A model generated the notes under the pieces. The model did not search any database. It worked only from the letters and a program-made list of their open reading frames with translations, and was not told the DNA's origin. Source: Paracamarosporium sp. OC-R06-R3 (lineage: Eukaryota; Ascomycota; Dothideomycetes; Pleosporales; Didymosphaeriaceae). From it: a stretch of 64,000 nt of DNA. Where the stretch lies: contig JACVRA010000154.1 of the NCBI GenBank assembly GCA_019828545.1, forward strand, positions 62,001-126,000, given 5' to 3'. The position numbers and the translations under genes are program-made. Below are positions 26,621 to 37,256 of this stretch, one piece after another. Numbering within the stretch: position 1 is the first letter of the stretch; every line of letters begins with the position of its first letter.

Positions 26621-26721
26621 GGATATACAACACGAAAGTAGTTGAACGATGAATATCACGTACCACCTTATGATATACAATACCAAAGCGGTTGAACGAC
26701 AATGTAAAATATCACTACCCA
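26621..26721. repeat. Imperfect 50-bp tandem duplication
   Basis: GATATACAACACGAAAGTAG at 26622 recurs as GATATACAATACCAAAGCGG at 26672, each followed by TTGAACGA and then an AATATCAC-type segment. The period is 50 bases and the copies sit directly after the 121-bp duplication. Confidence 0.65.
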
Positions 26722-27233
26722 ATGATAGTCATCGAATCATTCTCGTGGATGCCTACCAACGGCCAACCTCCATCAACCACCTGTACCGCACAACTTCTCG
26801 CCCTCCCTATATCAGCACCGCACAGTGCATCCGCATCATACACCTATGGCGTGATTTCAGTTCCTTCCCTTTTCGTGAGTGAATTCACAAATACGCGGCC
26901 GAAGTGAGCGCGCCCGTGACGACGTGCCCTGGCAACGGCCGTTTGCTCTCATTTCCGCGACGCGCCCACCACAACAAAAGGTCGTTAAAAACACCTTCTG
27001 GTGCGTCTCTCACTCCACACACCTTCAATCTTTGTCCCCTCCTGCCGTCAATCCGAGGGAGAAAGATCGCCTCTTCGAGGCTCGAAGGTGCCGCTCAGAT
27101 CTTGAAGCGGCACACCAACACATTCTTGGACTGCCGTCAAAAGAATCTCTTTCTGCTCTTACTTGTTGGAGCTTGCAACGTCTGCGTAGTTATAGCCTCC
27201 GTCAGCATACTCGCTTTCGTGTTTGCATCCAAA

Positions 27234-28908
27234 ATGGGTCGCTTTACGCCGTCTTTGACCACCGCATTCAATGCGCTTCCACTCGAGGTACGTTATCTCA
27301 TTAAGTATGGGGTGATGCGAGTGACACTGACACTGCGTAGATCAATAGGCAAATCGCACTCCTTATCGAGGACGACAGGGACTTTGTCAACTTCCGGGCT
27401 GTCTGCCAAGCAACTCGCAACGCCGTCGACGGTGACAAGTATTCGATCTGGAAAATCAAGTTTAACCAATCGTTTGCGAAGCTTGCGAACAAAAATAACG
27501 CGCATGTGGCTAAAGAGTACAGGAAGCGACGCAGCTTGCTGAGGCGATTCTCCAACTTGAGCAATTTCCCTCTATATCAATTCCTCAATGGAGTTTCTCC
27601 CTTGGAGCGGCGTGTTCTGAACGTCTTGACGGATCTGATCAACGAGTCGTACGCAGGCAATGTCCAAGTCGATGCTGACGGCCTTGCTCAATGCAATAAC
27701 ATGGTGTCGCTCAGGTCCTTCGTGCTTCATTCGAGGCTTCTGATGGGCAGTAGGCCTCCTCAGCTTCTGCCAGGTTCAGAGCTTACTATGATGATCAACG
27801 ATTCTCTTGCAGCGGTCCGACTCGTGGCCACGCAGTTCATTTTTGATCGTGAAACCTCAGTGGGAACTTGGTTTGCTATCGATGAAGCGCAATTTGTCGT
27901 CTATGCATCTACCAACATAGCTCCGCTGTTCATGGGTACAAAAAAGGACCAGGCGAACATAGAGTGGTTCCTCCACGCCATGAATTTCTTTCGGTGGCAC
28001 ATGACCCATCCTTCGGGATCGCATCTCTATAACACAATGGTCGACCTGAAGAAGTCCCAGTGGCCGTCCTTCTGGCGAGTGCCTATTCCGAAATCTGGCA
28101 CCTATCCCATGTCTCGTCACTGGATGGGCACATATGCCGTCCTTGAGATCGATGACCTTGCGTTCCTGCGAGATTCTGCCAAGAAAGGAAAGTTCGATTT
28201 TGACGATATTTTCGAGGACTTGAACGTTGGTGATGGACAAATGCAGGTCTGTATTGAATATGCTACGGCAATACTTGCGCTAATCCTGTTAGTTCATGAA
28301 CATTGAGTTCTCCGGTCCTAGGCAGCGTTTCTGTGACTGGCCTCAGGATTTTGATCGTCGCCTCGACTCGCTTCGTTACAATGAAGATGAATACACACAA
28401 CAGTATGTTAACCCATGGTACCATATGGGCTTTGAGCAGGACAACGCTAACCCGCACACACATAGAAAGAGCCAGGTACCCCCGGTCCCCAGTGCCACTA
28501 CCCTTGGAAGCCTCTATTTCAAAGGCACGGGAAAGGACGAGAACCTTGACTTTTCCGTCGCTGGCTGGCTCAACCCGCTGCCCGAGCAGTGCGACATCCA
28601 AGGTTGGCAGCGCGTCAGCTTCATGAAGTACTTCGGAACCAACATCTATAACATTGTATCCGATCTATATGCCTATGAAGGTATCGTTCTGCCTGGTGGG
28701 CGCATCATGGTGGGTCGGTGGTGGAAGGCAACGGTAAGTGGATTTCTGCAGGGTTGGAATTCGCTGCTGTACTGCTTGCCTCTGTGCAAGATGCGACATG
28801 GTGTTTTTGAATAATGCTAATTTTGCTATGTAGGAGGAGAATATCGACTTCGACCATGACTACAACGGCCCGTTCATCTTCTGGGCTGTCGATTCCAAGC
28901 CCGAGTAA
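27234..28908 (+). CDS. F-box domain protein
   Basis: Four exons, 27234-27287, 27341-28246, 28293-28733 and 28834-28908, with introns of 53, 46 and 100 bp, all in phase 0; 491 residues. The F-box is split by the first intron: AFNALPLE then INRQIALLIEDDRDFVNFRAVCQATRNAV, which would bind Skp1 in an SCF ubiquitin ligase. The rest has no WD40 or LRR repeats; it reads as an alpha/beta domain with many aromatic residues (WFLHAMNFFRWHM, GRWWKAT, GPFIFWAVDS), so the target-binding part is of unknown type. A similar C-terminal pattern (sheet-forming GRIMVGRWW... DYNGPFIFWAVD) is frequent in Pezizomycotina F-box proteins of unknown target. ATG 27234 is chosen because it sits just before the F-box. Confidence 0.85.
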
Positions 28909-29109
28909 ACTTGGGAGGGACGACCACGAGCATGACGAAAAGTAGAGCTCAATCGTGCTTACGGCTTGCTTCGTGTATACCGGCGTCATAACGTCGAGAT
29001 TGGAAATGGTACTTATTGTGCCGGGAATGAAAGTTTTCGAGTCATGTGATGTGCAATTTCGGAGTTTGGTTAGGTTGTGGCATGGAACGATGGAGCAAGT
29101 ATGACCAAA

Positions 29110-29275
29110 CTTGTATATCGTACCATGCCATACCATACCTTGCAACCGAATCGAATCAATCGGTTAAGACATGTTGGAGTTGGGTTGGGTTAAGGCATGG
29201 CTGAACTGTCTTGTATGGCGCACCATACCGCCCCATACCATACTATACAACCAATCGAATCAATCGACTATGGAT
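29110..29275. repeat. Imperfect duplication of about 100 bp 3' of the F-box gene
   Basis: CTTGTATATCGTACCATGCC followed by ATACCATACCTTGCAACCGAATCGAATCAATCG recurs about 100-104 bases on as CTTGTATGGCGCACCATACC followed by GCCCCATACCATACTATACAACC and AATCGAATCAATCG. Both copies carry the CCATACCATA motif. No open frame is shared. Confidence 0.6.
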
Positions 29276-30187
29276 CTGTGCTATGATATGCTGTGCTGTG
29301 TTGTGTAATATGTGAATAAAGTTTCAAGTGGTGGAGGTGTGGTGTGAGTTTGCAGATGGGTATTTGGAATATGTTCTGTTCTGTGGACTGAAACATTGAA
29401 TACAGGCATACGCCAGGTTGTAGTATATCTGAACGCGAGAAGTGAGGCACGGCACATCAGCTTTTTATGAGCTTAAGATAAAATATATCGTATTCTACGT
29501 TATCTCCCGCGATACTATATGTTGTACGAGCATGGAATAAGGACAGGTGCCGACAAGAGAAGAGAAGGAAAAAATCTAATTATCGATCGTACATGCTCGC
29601 TAAGAGGCAATAGAGTCAGGGAGCGGTAGAAAGGATGGGAATTCATGTCACGAGCTTTTATATCGGGATGGCAGGGATAAGAGTATCTAGTATGTGAGAG
29701 GGATATGGTAGAGGAAAGGGAGAAGGAAAACATTTTGAGCGGTTCAACAGTGTTTTATGACACGGCCAGGGAGTCTGGAGAGTGCATGAGAGGAATATGG
29801 CGTGCGAAGAGCAAGAGAAGATGCGCGGACATGAGTGATTCCGCATGTGATTTTAGCTTTGGTTTTAAGGGGAAGACATGGCGTTCCAACGAGCGAAGCG
29901 CTCATAGATCGCACATGTGATGTCTTTTAAAGGTTTCGAGCGGGACACACGGCAGAGTACATGTGAGGATCCATTTTTCGTCTTGTGAACAAGAGAACTA
30001 ATCGTGTGGAGAGAAGAAGAAAGGAAGCGCCGATGCGGGTTTTATAGTGTGCTTGGTGGTGGGTGGATTAGTCTACTGGACGTGGGATATTAATATGCGG
30101 TATAATGATGTTAAGTAGGGTGATAGTGATGCTCATCATCAACATTTGAAACACGAGGGATGCTGTGTTCTTTCTCGGGCATAGTAT

Positions 30188-31285
30188 CCCATGTAGAAGG
30201 TGGGCACTACTTTGAGGTGTTTAAGGGAGGGCAACGGCAGCGAAGCACAGAGATTCTTGTTACGTAGGTTTTTAGTGTTGCCCACAGAAAGTGGAAGAGC
30301 GTGAAGAACAAGATAGGGACGACGCAGGGTTTTATACATCGTGATTTACTTTTGTTCGAGACGCTTGAGACTCTAAACTCTTTTATTCGGGTGAGCTATG
30401 GAGAGATTAGATGCACTAATGATGGTCTCCATCTACAAGTGAGAAGATAACTTACAGTGTGCCCCATATGAGAATTGAGCAGTGTTTATGGTGCTTGGAA
30501 AGAGGGCAATGGCAGCGAAGCACATGGCGTCTTGTTCCGTGTGTTTTTAGTATTGTTCACGGCAAATGGAAGAGTGTGAAGAACAAGGTGAGGACGACAA
30601 GGAATTTCATACGTCGTGATTCACTAGTGTTTGATATGCTTGAGACTTTGAACACTTGCTTTTGGATCAGCCAGGAAGAGACCAGATGCAATAATGATAT
30701 TCTCCATCTATGAGTGGGAAAAAAGTGCGTAGGGTAGCTTATGTGAAAGTTGTGAAGTGTTTTATGGTGCGTGTTGAGGGAGTAACAGCGGTGGAGCATA
30801 TATGGTTTGCTTCAATCGATTTTGGTGTTGTCTAAAATAAATGCAAAGTGTAGAGAGTAGTGTGAAGATGACGTAGAGTTTCGTACCTCATAATATGCTA
30901 GTGTATCTGGAAATGCTTGGGGACTCTAGAATCTTTCATTCAATTAACTAGGAAAAGAATTAAAAGCAGATAATGGTCATCATCTATATATGGGAAGAGT
31001 GTGTGCAGGGTATCTCATGCAAGAGCTGAGCAGTTTTTGTGGTGCTTAGAAGAGAGGAACAGCAGCGAAACACATCGAATTGTTTTGTAATTAGTTTTGA
31101 TATAACAGGTTTCAGAGTGTGGAGAACAAATTAAGAAATTCTGTGAGGTTTTTATACTTCGCGATTTGTTAGTGTCTTTGAGACGTTCGAAAGTTCTTAA
31201 ACATCTACTTGTGCAGTTAACAGGAGATACAAACACAGCCATGATGGTCTTTATCATTCATAGGAAGGAAGAATATGCACCGAAT
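30188..31285. repeat. Degenerate tandem array, four copies, period 274-276 bp
   Basis: Anchors recur at constant spacing: CCATGTAGAAGG 30188, CCATATGAGAAT 30464, CTTATGTGAAAG 30738, CTCATGCAAGAG 31014; and GCAACGGCAGCGAAGCACA 30231, GCAATGGCAGCGAAGCACA 30506, GTAACAGCGGTGGAGCATA 30782, GGAACAGCAGCGAAACACA 31056. Each unit continues with TTTTTAGT-TTG, a GGAAGAGTGTGAAGAACAAG-like segment, GGTTTTATAC-TCGTGATT-ACT, GCTTGAGACT and AATGATGGTC-CCATCTA. The first two copies are most alike and the third is most diverged; visible differences are mostly C/T and G/A. A fifth, weaker copy may precede at about 29.97-30.19 kb (shared GGGTTTTATA and ATAATGATG). No frame is conserved across units, so the array is non-coding. 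Confidence 0.85.
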
Positions 31286-32802
31286 ACGGGTTGCGGATAC
31301 TAAATTATCTCCAATTTTGTAAAATAACAATGGAGAAGTCCTACACGGCTCAGGCCCGACCCCATACAATTGAAGTCGGGAAATCCCATTCCATAAAAAA
31401 AACCAGCACATTTCTTTTCAGATGTATCCTTCTAGTCTTTCCAAAGAAAGAAGCGGTTGAGCGGTTGAGAAGAACAGTCCAGAAGGATGGAATTGATACC
31501 TCCTCTCAATCAAAGACCACGAATAATTGGCTATCTATCATGAGAATAGTTTGAAATTTTGATTTTTGACTCACTGTAATGATGGCATGCATCATTAATT
31601 CTGAAGAGTGTACATGCACTCGGGTGAGAGCCTTTACCTTAGCACGACGAAGATGCTTTTTTACTTTTCAATCCCCATCATGAAACGGAGCCATGTCACA
31701 CTTGATTGTAGTTTTGGTCTCAACGACAAAAACGAACATCGCTCTTGAGCACGTGCACTTTTTAGCGTTCTGAAGAACGAGGAAGTTGTGTGGTTTACGG
31801 AGTCGCGGACAGAAAGGCCGTATTTATACCTTTCTACCCCAGTAACCCTCGAATCTAAGCATGTGAATGGTTGTCATGCCGGACACCATCATTGCTTGTT
31901 AACGATGATGATCATCTCCTGCTATATCCACTTAGACTTCTCTGAATTACGGAAAATCATTCTGAAGCTGTTGCTAACGAGTACTTCATTGCTCTGCATA
32001 GCATGAAGTGAACCGACCTTTGTTTCTTACTCAAAAACGAAGTGATGTAAATTCCTAATAAACAGAACCACAAATTAACCTTCAATTGCACTGATGTCCG
32101 AAAACTGAACTGTGCCGTTACTTTTCGAATATAAAGAAGGTATTGATGAGAGACATACTCAACCCATTCATCCTCGTCACGAAGCCAATCGCGTCAAAAG
32201 TGCGGATCTGCTAATGTGGATAAATCATTAGTCCTGGATGTCAAAAGAGACAGCAAGGAAATTCATGAACCTCTTCACTTATTTGAAAATGAATATGTCC
32301 GAGATGGTGTATGCCTTGGAGACGAAGGTGCGTGTATTTGAAGACCGAACGTCTGATTTGAACGTGTGGCTGGATTGGTACTTAGACACCACGCCGAGTC
32401 TCATAACCACAATGATGACGAAGAGCGATGTTCAATCGCTGGAATATATTGCCAATTGATTTAGAGATAGAAATACTTGATACATAGACAGGTTACCCTT
32501 TCGTGGAGTCCCTTGTAACTCGGAAATCGCATATATTTCAGATGAGAACACCATCGACAATAGCTTATCTGACTTAATGTGAGTAATTTATTCAGCCACA
32601 AGACGTGGTTGCCACCTTGTCTCAAAAGATCCTCGTCCGCGCTGAGGGAGAAGAGTTTCTGGGGCCAATAGGGACCTTTGGGCTTAGTGATGATAAGAAT
32701 ACTGCAAAGAGAATTGGATAGTATCTCGAGGGGGTGTTTAGACGGGAGTAAATGATGAAAGAGCAAAGGATAAAAAGATAGACAATAGACAGGTAGACTG
32801 GT

Positions 32803-32953
32803 GGATTTGAACCGGCGCGTCGTCTGATCTTTTCGAAGCACGAGGAAAAAAAGTCAAAAACTAAAAGCCACTTCGAAGCCCGGCTCAAAGAACCCTATTA
32901 CGAATTTTTGTTTGATTCGGTGATGGAAAGACAGCTTAATAAATATATATAGG
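32803..32953 (+). repeat. Dispersed repeat, copy 1
   Basis: Direct repeat of the segment at 45267-45423. The core 32854-32926 (73 bp, starting TCAAAAACTAAAAGCCACTT and ending GATTCGGTGATGG) differs from the other copy at a single base. Around it the copies diverge: the left flank aligns as GGATTTGAACCGGCGCGTCG against GGATCTGAACTGGCGCCTCG with a 6-base length difference, and both end in TTAATAAATATATATAG at the same offset. Both copies can be read in one frame ending KYI-stop, but the flanks show no gene. Confidence 0.85.
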
Positions 32954-33208
32954 GTATGGATAAGAGTATATATATCTGACATGATTAGTTTTGTGTGTGG
33001 GTGGTGGGTTGGTAAATGAACTGGGCTGTTGTGATCAATACTGCAGAATCCGGAAGGTACGAAATCAACACCGCGGCGGAGACGCAAACAAGCGTAGATA
33101 ACTTTTCCAATAGATGGCTGGGTTCGGTTCCTTGATCAGGCATATGCAATACTGATTGGTGGGGTCGACTAAAAGCTTCAGAACATAACCTTACACATCA
33201 ATCTCTTC

Positions 33209-34464
33209 TCAATCCTCACACTCCCAAACCAATGTCTCCCTCCCCGCCCACTGCATGACCGTCCATTGCTTCCCACCCCCAAATCCTGCCGCTGACCAAG
33301 CCATCCATCTCTCTTCTTCCCCATTCTGCATCTCATTCCCCTTGTCTTTTTCCACTCTTAAACCCTTCTTCCTCACCAGCAGAAACAGCTCCCTTACGAA
33401 CTGTGGCGGTATAAACCCCCTCCATCTAACTCGAACCATATTTTTCATCGTGAGCTCAACAAGCCCATCGAATGTAGGTACCTCGTAGCGCGAAAGATGC
33501 GGGTCTACCGAATCGGACGCAGAGACGCGCGGAGAGTCGAGGGAGAGCAGGGAAACGTATTCGTGAAGAGATAGTGCGTCTTCGGAAGTGTAGAGTGAGG
33601 GAAGGTCGGATGCGGTAAGCTTTGGTACGAGGATTCTAGGTAATTTGATCGCTGTCGGTTTGATGGTTAGGATGGAGGGATGGTGTATCGATATCGGTTC
33701 GCTGCCCGCTCGTAGCGACTCGTGAGATGAGGGATTGAAGTTGTAAAAGAGCCAGGTGAGGCTCTGATCGAGGACGTTCTTGCATGCCCATTCAAGGCGT
33801 GAGAAGCCCTTTTTGCCATGCGCCATACTCGGTTCGCGAAGGTTGTATTCCACGACTGGACTCGTTAGCCATTTCCTGGGCTGTATAGATAAAACGTACC
33901 CCATCTGTTCTTCTTGTGTTTCTTCCCACCGTCCTCTATCGGCTTCCCTTGTAGTCCGCACCTTTCGTAAGTCGGCCGATCAAGCTCCATTCGCAATATG
34001 CCATCATATAGCGAGAAAACGTTGTCAACGAGCGGGCGGCCCTCGGAAAGCATCATGATATTGCCTGAACATCGTTAGAAACGTTAGATCCAACTGAGCA
34101 CCTGCTGTAGACCTACCTTTCTTGATATACTCTGTGAAGAAGTCACCCTGCAGCACCTCTCCCAACTTCATGAACGCACGCGCATACACCCCCTTCGCAC
34201 CTCCATGTTCGCCCTCTAGATGTTCTTTCACAATCTCATATATCTCTTCTGGCAGTATCAAATCCACCTAAAGCTTATCAGCCTCTTTCCTCTCAGACCT
34301 GCAATTCCTAGCGCGCGTACCGTGTGCGAAAAAGGCTGCGCATCGAAAGTCGAGAAGGGTTTCTTCTTGGTCGAAACATTTTGCGGGTCAATGTAGCTTG
34401 GGAGCAAGCTGTGCGAGAAGTAGACTTTCGTATCGGGGCCGTCGTCGCGGTGGATGTCAAGCAT
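33209..34464 (-). CDS. RPP40: Ribonuclease P/MRP protein subunit, Rpp40 family
   Basis: Four exons on the minus strand, 34321-34464, 34117-34267, 33900-34064 and 33209-33855, with introns of 53, 52 and 44 bp; 368 residues. Exon phases agree at each junction and place family blocks in order: KVYFSHSLLPSYIDPQNV near the N terminus, then QGDFFTEYIKKGNIMMLSEGRPLVDNVFSLYDGILRMELDRPTYERCGLQG, then RWVVEYNLREP. This is the pattern of the 40-kDa subunit family of RNase P, the nuclear ribonucleoprotein that trims the 5' leader of pre-tRNA, and of RNase MRP. The C-terminal half (SLTWLFYNFNPSS onward) ends in a Trp-rich strand region. Budding yeast lacks an obvious orthologue, while filamentous fungi keep one. 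Identification is from remembered family features. Confidence 0.78.
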
Positions 34465-35068
34465 GGCGCGTGGTGGTTTTAGAGTAGTGGCAGTTACGCG
34501 TGCTGCAGTTTGGTGGGAGCGGGGCGGAGAGCCTCGGTGGAGCCTTCCCTGGTTAGAGCCCGCAGCCTAAAAAGCTTGTGTAACAGCATGCAAGGACGCA
34601 ATTGCGATCACTTGTATCGACTCAACTACTGCATACGTATGTATGTTTAGCCATAATCTGTGGAGCTCATAGATCGCGATGACAAGCAGACATCATAAAG
34701 TGACTTCACGTCTCAGCGTACTCGGTCGATCCAAATGTGCAAAGAGAATCAAATCCATGCGTGCTATGCATGTCCCCAATGCTAAAGATGCAATCGGGAC
34801 TTTGAAAAGCCATCAACTATATACGAACTTGTCGTTCCATCGTCATCATAGGTACCGAATGTATTGTGCTTTCGTCTTCGGCTAGCACTTCCTCCGGCAC
34901 GCCCAATCAATATAACGCCACAGGATTTCAAAGGTGAGGAGGCACACGTCAGACAATAACTCCCTTAAACCGTAGAAGTGCTCCATCAAATGCCACCCAA
35001 AACGCCGTGGTATCTCTGTCAAAACCCAGCAAGCTATACGCTCACTTAAAGCGAAAGGTATGCACAAA
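34465..35068. other. Short gap between RPP40-like and sirtuin genes
   Basis: Promoter of the RPP40-like gene and 3' flank of the sirtuin gene, both transcribed leftward. Only short frames (up to 75 codons) without recognisable content are present. Confidence 0.6.
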
Positions 35069-36628
35069 CTATGCACTCTGCTTGACTCTGTATGTATGCT
35101 CGACCTCATCGACAGGCGAGACTTCTATCCGCTGGCCCTTGGGTATCATTTTGTGCTGAAAATCCCAACCTGCTCGACGCGCAAGCTCTGTGACAACAAC
35201 GTCGCAGTCGCCGAGAAGATTGATGTCGAAGTTAATATGATGGATTGGCTGCTGCTTATTAGCCGTATAACGCTAACTGCGGATAAATAACACTTACGTC
35301 TCGCGAGATGTATATCTGAGGCACATCGCGCGGCAGCCAATTAGGAATCTCGCACACCGGCTGCACTTTCATGCTGGTGCCAATCACGATGACCAAATCA
35401 GCCTTTTCTCGGTCATTCTCCTTAAGGCGAGCGAAAAATTTGTTGGGAAGCTGCTCGCCAAAGAAGGTAATGTCCGGCTTCATGATCCCGGGCTCTGGGA
35501 TGTCGTATGCACCGTCCGAGTCAGAATCGTCAAAGTCGCCAGGCCCACGACGTTTCTTTGAGCCGTTAGAGCTCCGCTTTCGCTTCATGCCCGACTTCCG
35601 TGCAGCGATGTTTTGAATGCAGAGTGTGCATTGAGCGGGTTCTCGTGAGCGCACCGCATCAAAAATATTCTCGCCAGGGACCCTGTATCCGCACTTTCGG
35701 CAAGTAGCGGTCGCCCAAGATCCATGGCACTGTATGAGCTTGTCTTGTTGTATGCCTGCCTGCGATTCCACATTGTCAATGTTCTGCGTATAGTTCGTAA
35801 GCAGCTTGTCCTTGTCTTGCAACAGCCGAATGAAATGGTGCGTAGGTGACCACTTCTTCAGGTCTGGCACAATTCTTCCAGCGAGCTTGTAGAACACCGT
35901 TGGGTCGGCATCGAAGTTGTCGATATTAAAGACATCTTCAGGGTCTTCGTAGCCCATTTGGCGCAGTTCGGAGTAGAAGCCTGTGTTCTTGGAGCGAAAG
36001 TCAGGGATGCCGAGGCTCGTTGATATGCCGGCACCCGTAATGACTATGATGTTCTTGCGCTCGAGCAGCAATTTGGCCGCGTCGTCGATGGACTTGTATT
36101 GAGGCAACCGCGATCGCTTCGTAAGCTCTCGACAGATAGCCCGACCCAGTAGCTCGTAGAAGGCCTCGTCGGGCTCATCGTCCATGAATTGTGGTGGTAG
36201 CCGCACATTGAAGGCCGACAACAGCTTCCGCGCTGTGTACCGCTCGCTGGTGATGTATTCCCTTACGAATTGGTCTGCACCGACTTTGTGCAACCGCTGG
36301 CGGATCTGGCGCGCTTCGTCGACGGTGCATTCGTCCTTGCCTATGTACAAGTCAACTAGGGCTAGTATAGGTAGAGAAGCATAGACATACCCTCGGCCAT
36401 ATGTTCGCTCTCCTCGGCCTGCTCTAGTATGATGTCCCAGGCATCAACCTCGCTGTCTTCGTCTTCGTCGTCCTCGTCTTTAGTATGGACAGGCGCGCCG
36501 TTGCTGTTCTGGGCGGGCTTCGAGTACGCGCTCGCGCTCCCCGCGGGGCCGTTCACCTCGTCAACTAGGGGTGCAGGTGCGGGTGCAGCCTCTTGCACCA
36601 TGACGGGCGCAGGCTGTGTGTGCGCCAT
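35069..36628 (-). CDS. Class I sirtuin, NAD-dependent histone deacetylase (SIR2/HST1 type)
   Basis: Three exons on the minus strand: 36391-36628, about 35298-36340, and 35069-35248; 486 residues with the 50-bp first intron. The N terminus is acidic ([20 protein letters not shown]). Sirtuin motifs, numbered for that model: [15 protein letters not shown] at 182-196, TQNID near 265, catalytic His in CHGS at 285, zinc cysteines 293, 296, 317 and 320, and [11 protein letters not shown]. Exon 3 supplies [17 protein letters not shown], completing the NAD pocket. Between the second zinc pair and the [10 protein letters not shown] block is an insert of about 35 residues, basic then acidic (KRKRS...KKRRGP...DDSDSD), probably a nuclear localisation signal. 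The first-intron acceptor is ambiguous: AGs at 36362, 36356 and 36341 are all in frame (introns of 29, 35 and 50 bp); 50 bp fits neighbours best. Confidence 0.93.
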
Positions 36629-37256
36629 GTCCTCCCGTCGCTGGCGGTGGCCCTTACGGTTGGGCAGAGGTTTGGTTTGCTGCTACTTGCGAAAGAACGG
36701 TTGAATGGCATCTGTTATTTATATCGGCGCTAGTCCTGTTTCGGTAAGACTATCATACGGGTACGTCTTCCTGCGCTCGAGGCACCGAATCGCGTGGCGT
36801 GATCACTCATGTAACTACTTGAACTCACTAACATGTGGCTATATCGTATTTGGTCCTACCCTCCGTTATGTGGTGGAATAATCAAAGGCGAATTCCGTAC
36901 GTGTAGAAGAATACTATTGGTTCCTTACACGGCGCCTACCTGCAGCAGTCATGTACAATGATTTGTCGGCGCCAACCTGTCCAGATCCTTCTCAGATCTA
37001 CTACACCAGATCGATGCATGCACCACATGCATATGCAGCACGCCACCACGAAAAACAAATTCTCGGGCTATATAGCCAGCTTGTCGGAGTATGAAGGTAT
37101 CGTGTAACTCAACAGTACTCACCGCTTCGTTGAGCTGACCTCTGACATCGTGCGGAAAGTGTAATTTTCTTCTATCTATTCCTTTCCCTCTGCTTTGCTC
37201 CATCCCAGACATTTGTTGCTCCTCTTTCGGTTGTTTTCGGCATCTCGATAGATTGC
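36629..37256. promoter_or_regulatory. Divergent promoter region between sirtuin and F-box-like genes
   Basis: 628 bases between two divergently transcribed genes, so both promoters must lie here. A TATATCGG/TTATTTATATC element at 36715-36725 could serve the leftward gene. No repeat or further open frame of note. Confidence 0.5.

Larger units (their letters stand above)
26156..27233. other. Intergenic with small tandem duplications
   Basis: Contains the 3' flank of the PQQ gene, two imperfect tandem duplications (listed separately) and the promoter and leader of the F-box gene at 27234. The frame open at 26904-27280 has no ATG and no recognisable domain and overlaps the F-box gene leader. No other gene signal was seen. 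Confidence 0.5.
28909..33208. other. 4.3-kb AT-rich gene-free segment
   Basis: Between the F-box gene and the convergent RNase P subunit gene. It contains an imperfect duplication near 29.1 kb, a 275-bp-period degenerate tandem array at 30.19-31.28 kb, and one copy of a dispersed repeat at 32.80-32.95 kb, all listed separately. Open frames are at most 126 codons, broken and without recognisable domains. The composition is markedly more AT-rich than the flanking genes, as in repeat islands of ascomycetes affected by repeat-induced point mutation; that mechanism is inferred. Confidence 0.65.

Noticed and set aside
32803..32953. tRNA gene or tRNA-derived SINE on the minus strand (GGTTCAAATCC B-box-like motif)
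   Set aside because: The T-arm does not pair (about three of five base pairs in copy 1, two in copy 2), no A box or acceptor stem fits, and T runs lie between the would-be A and B boxes, which would stop RNA polymerase III.
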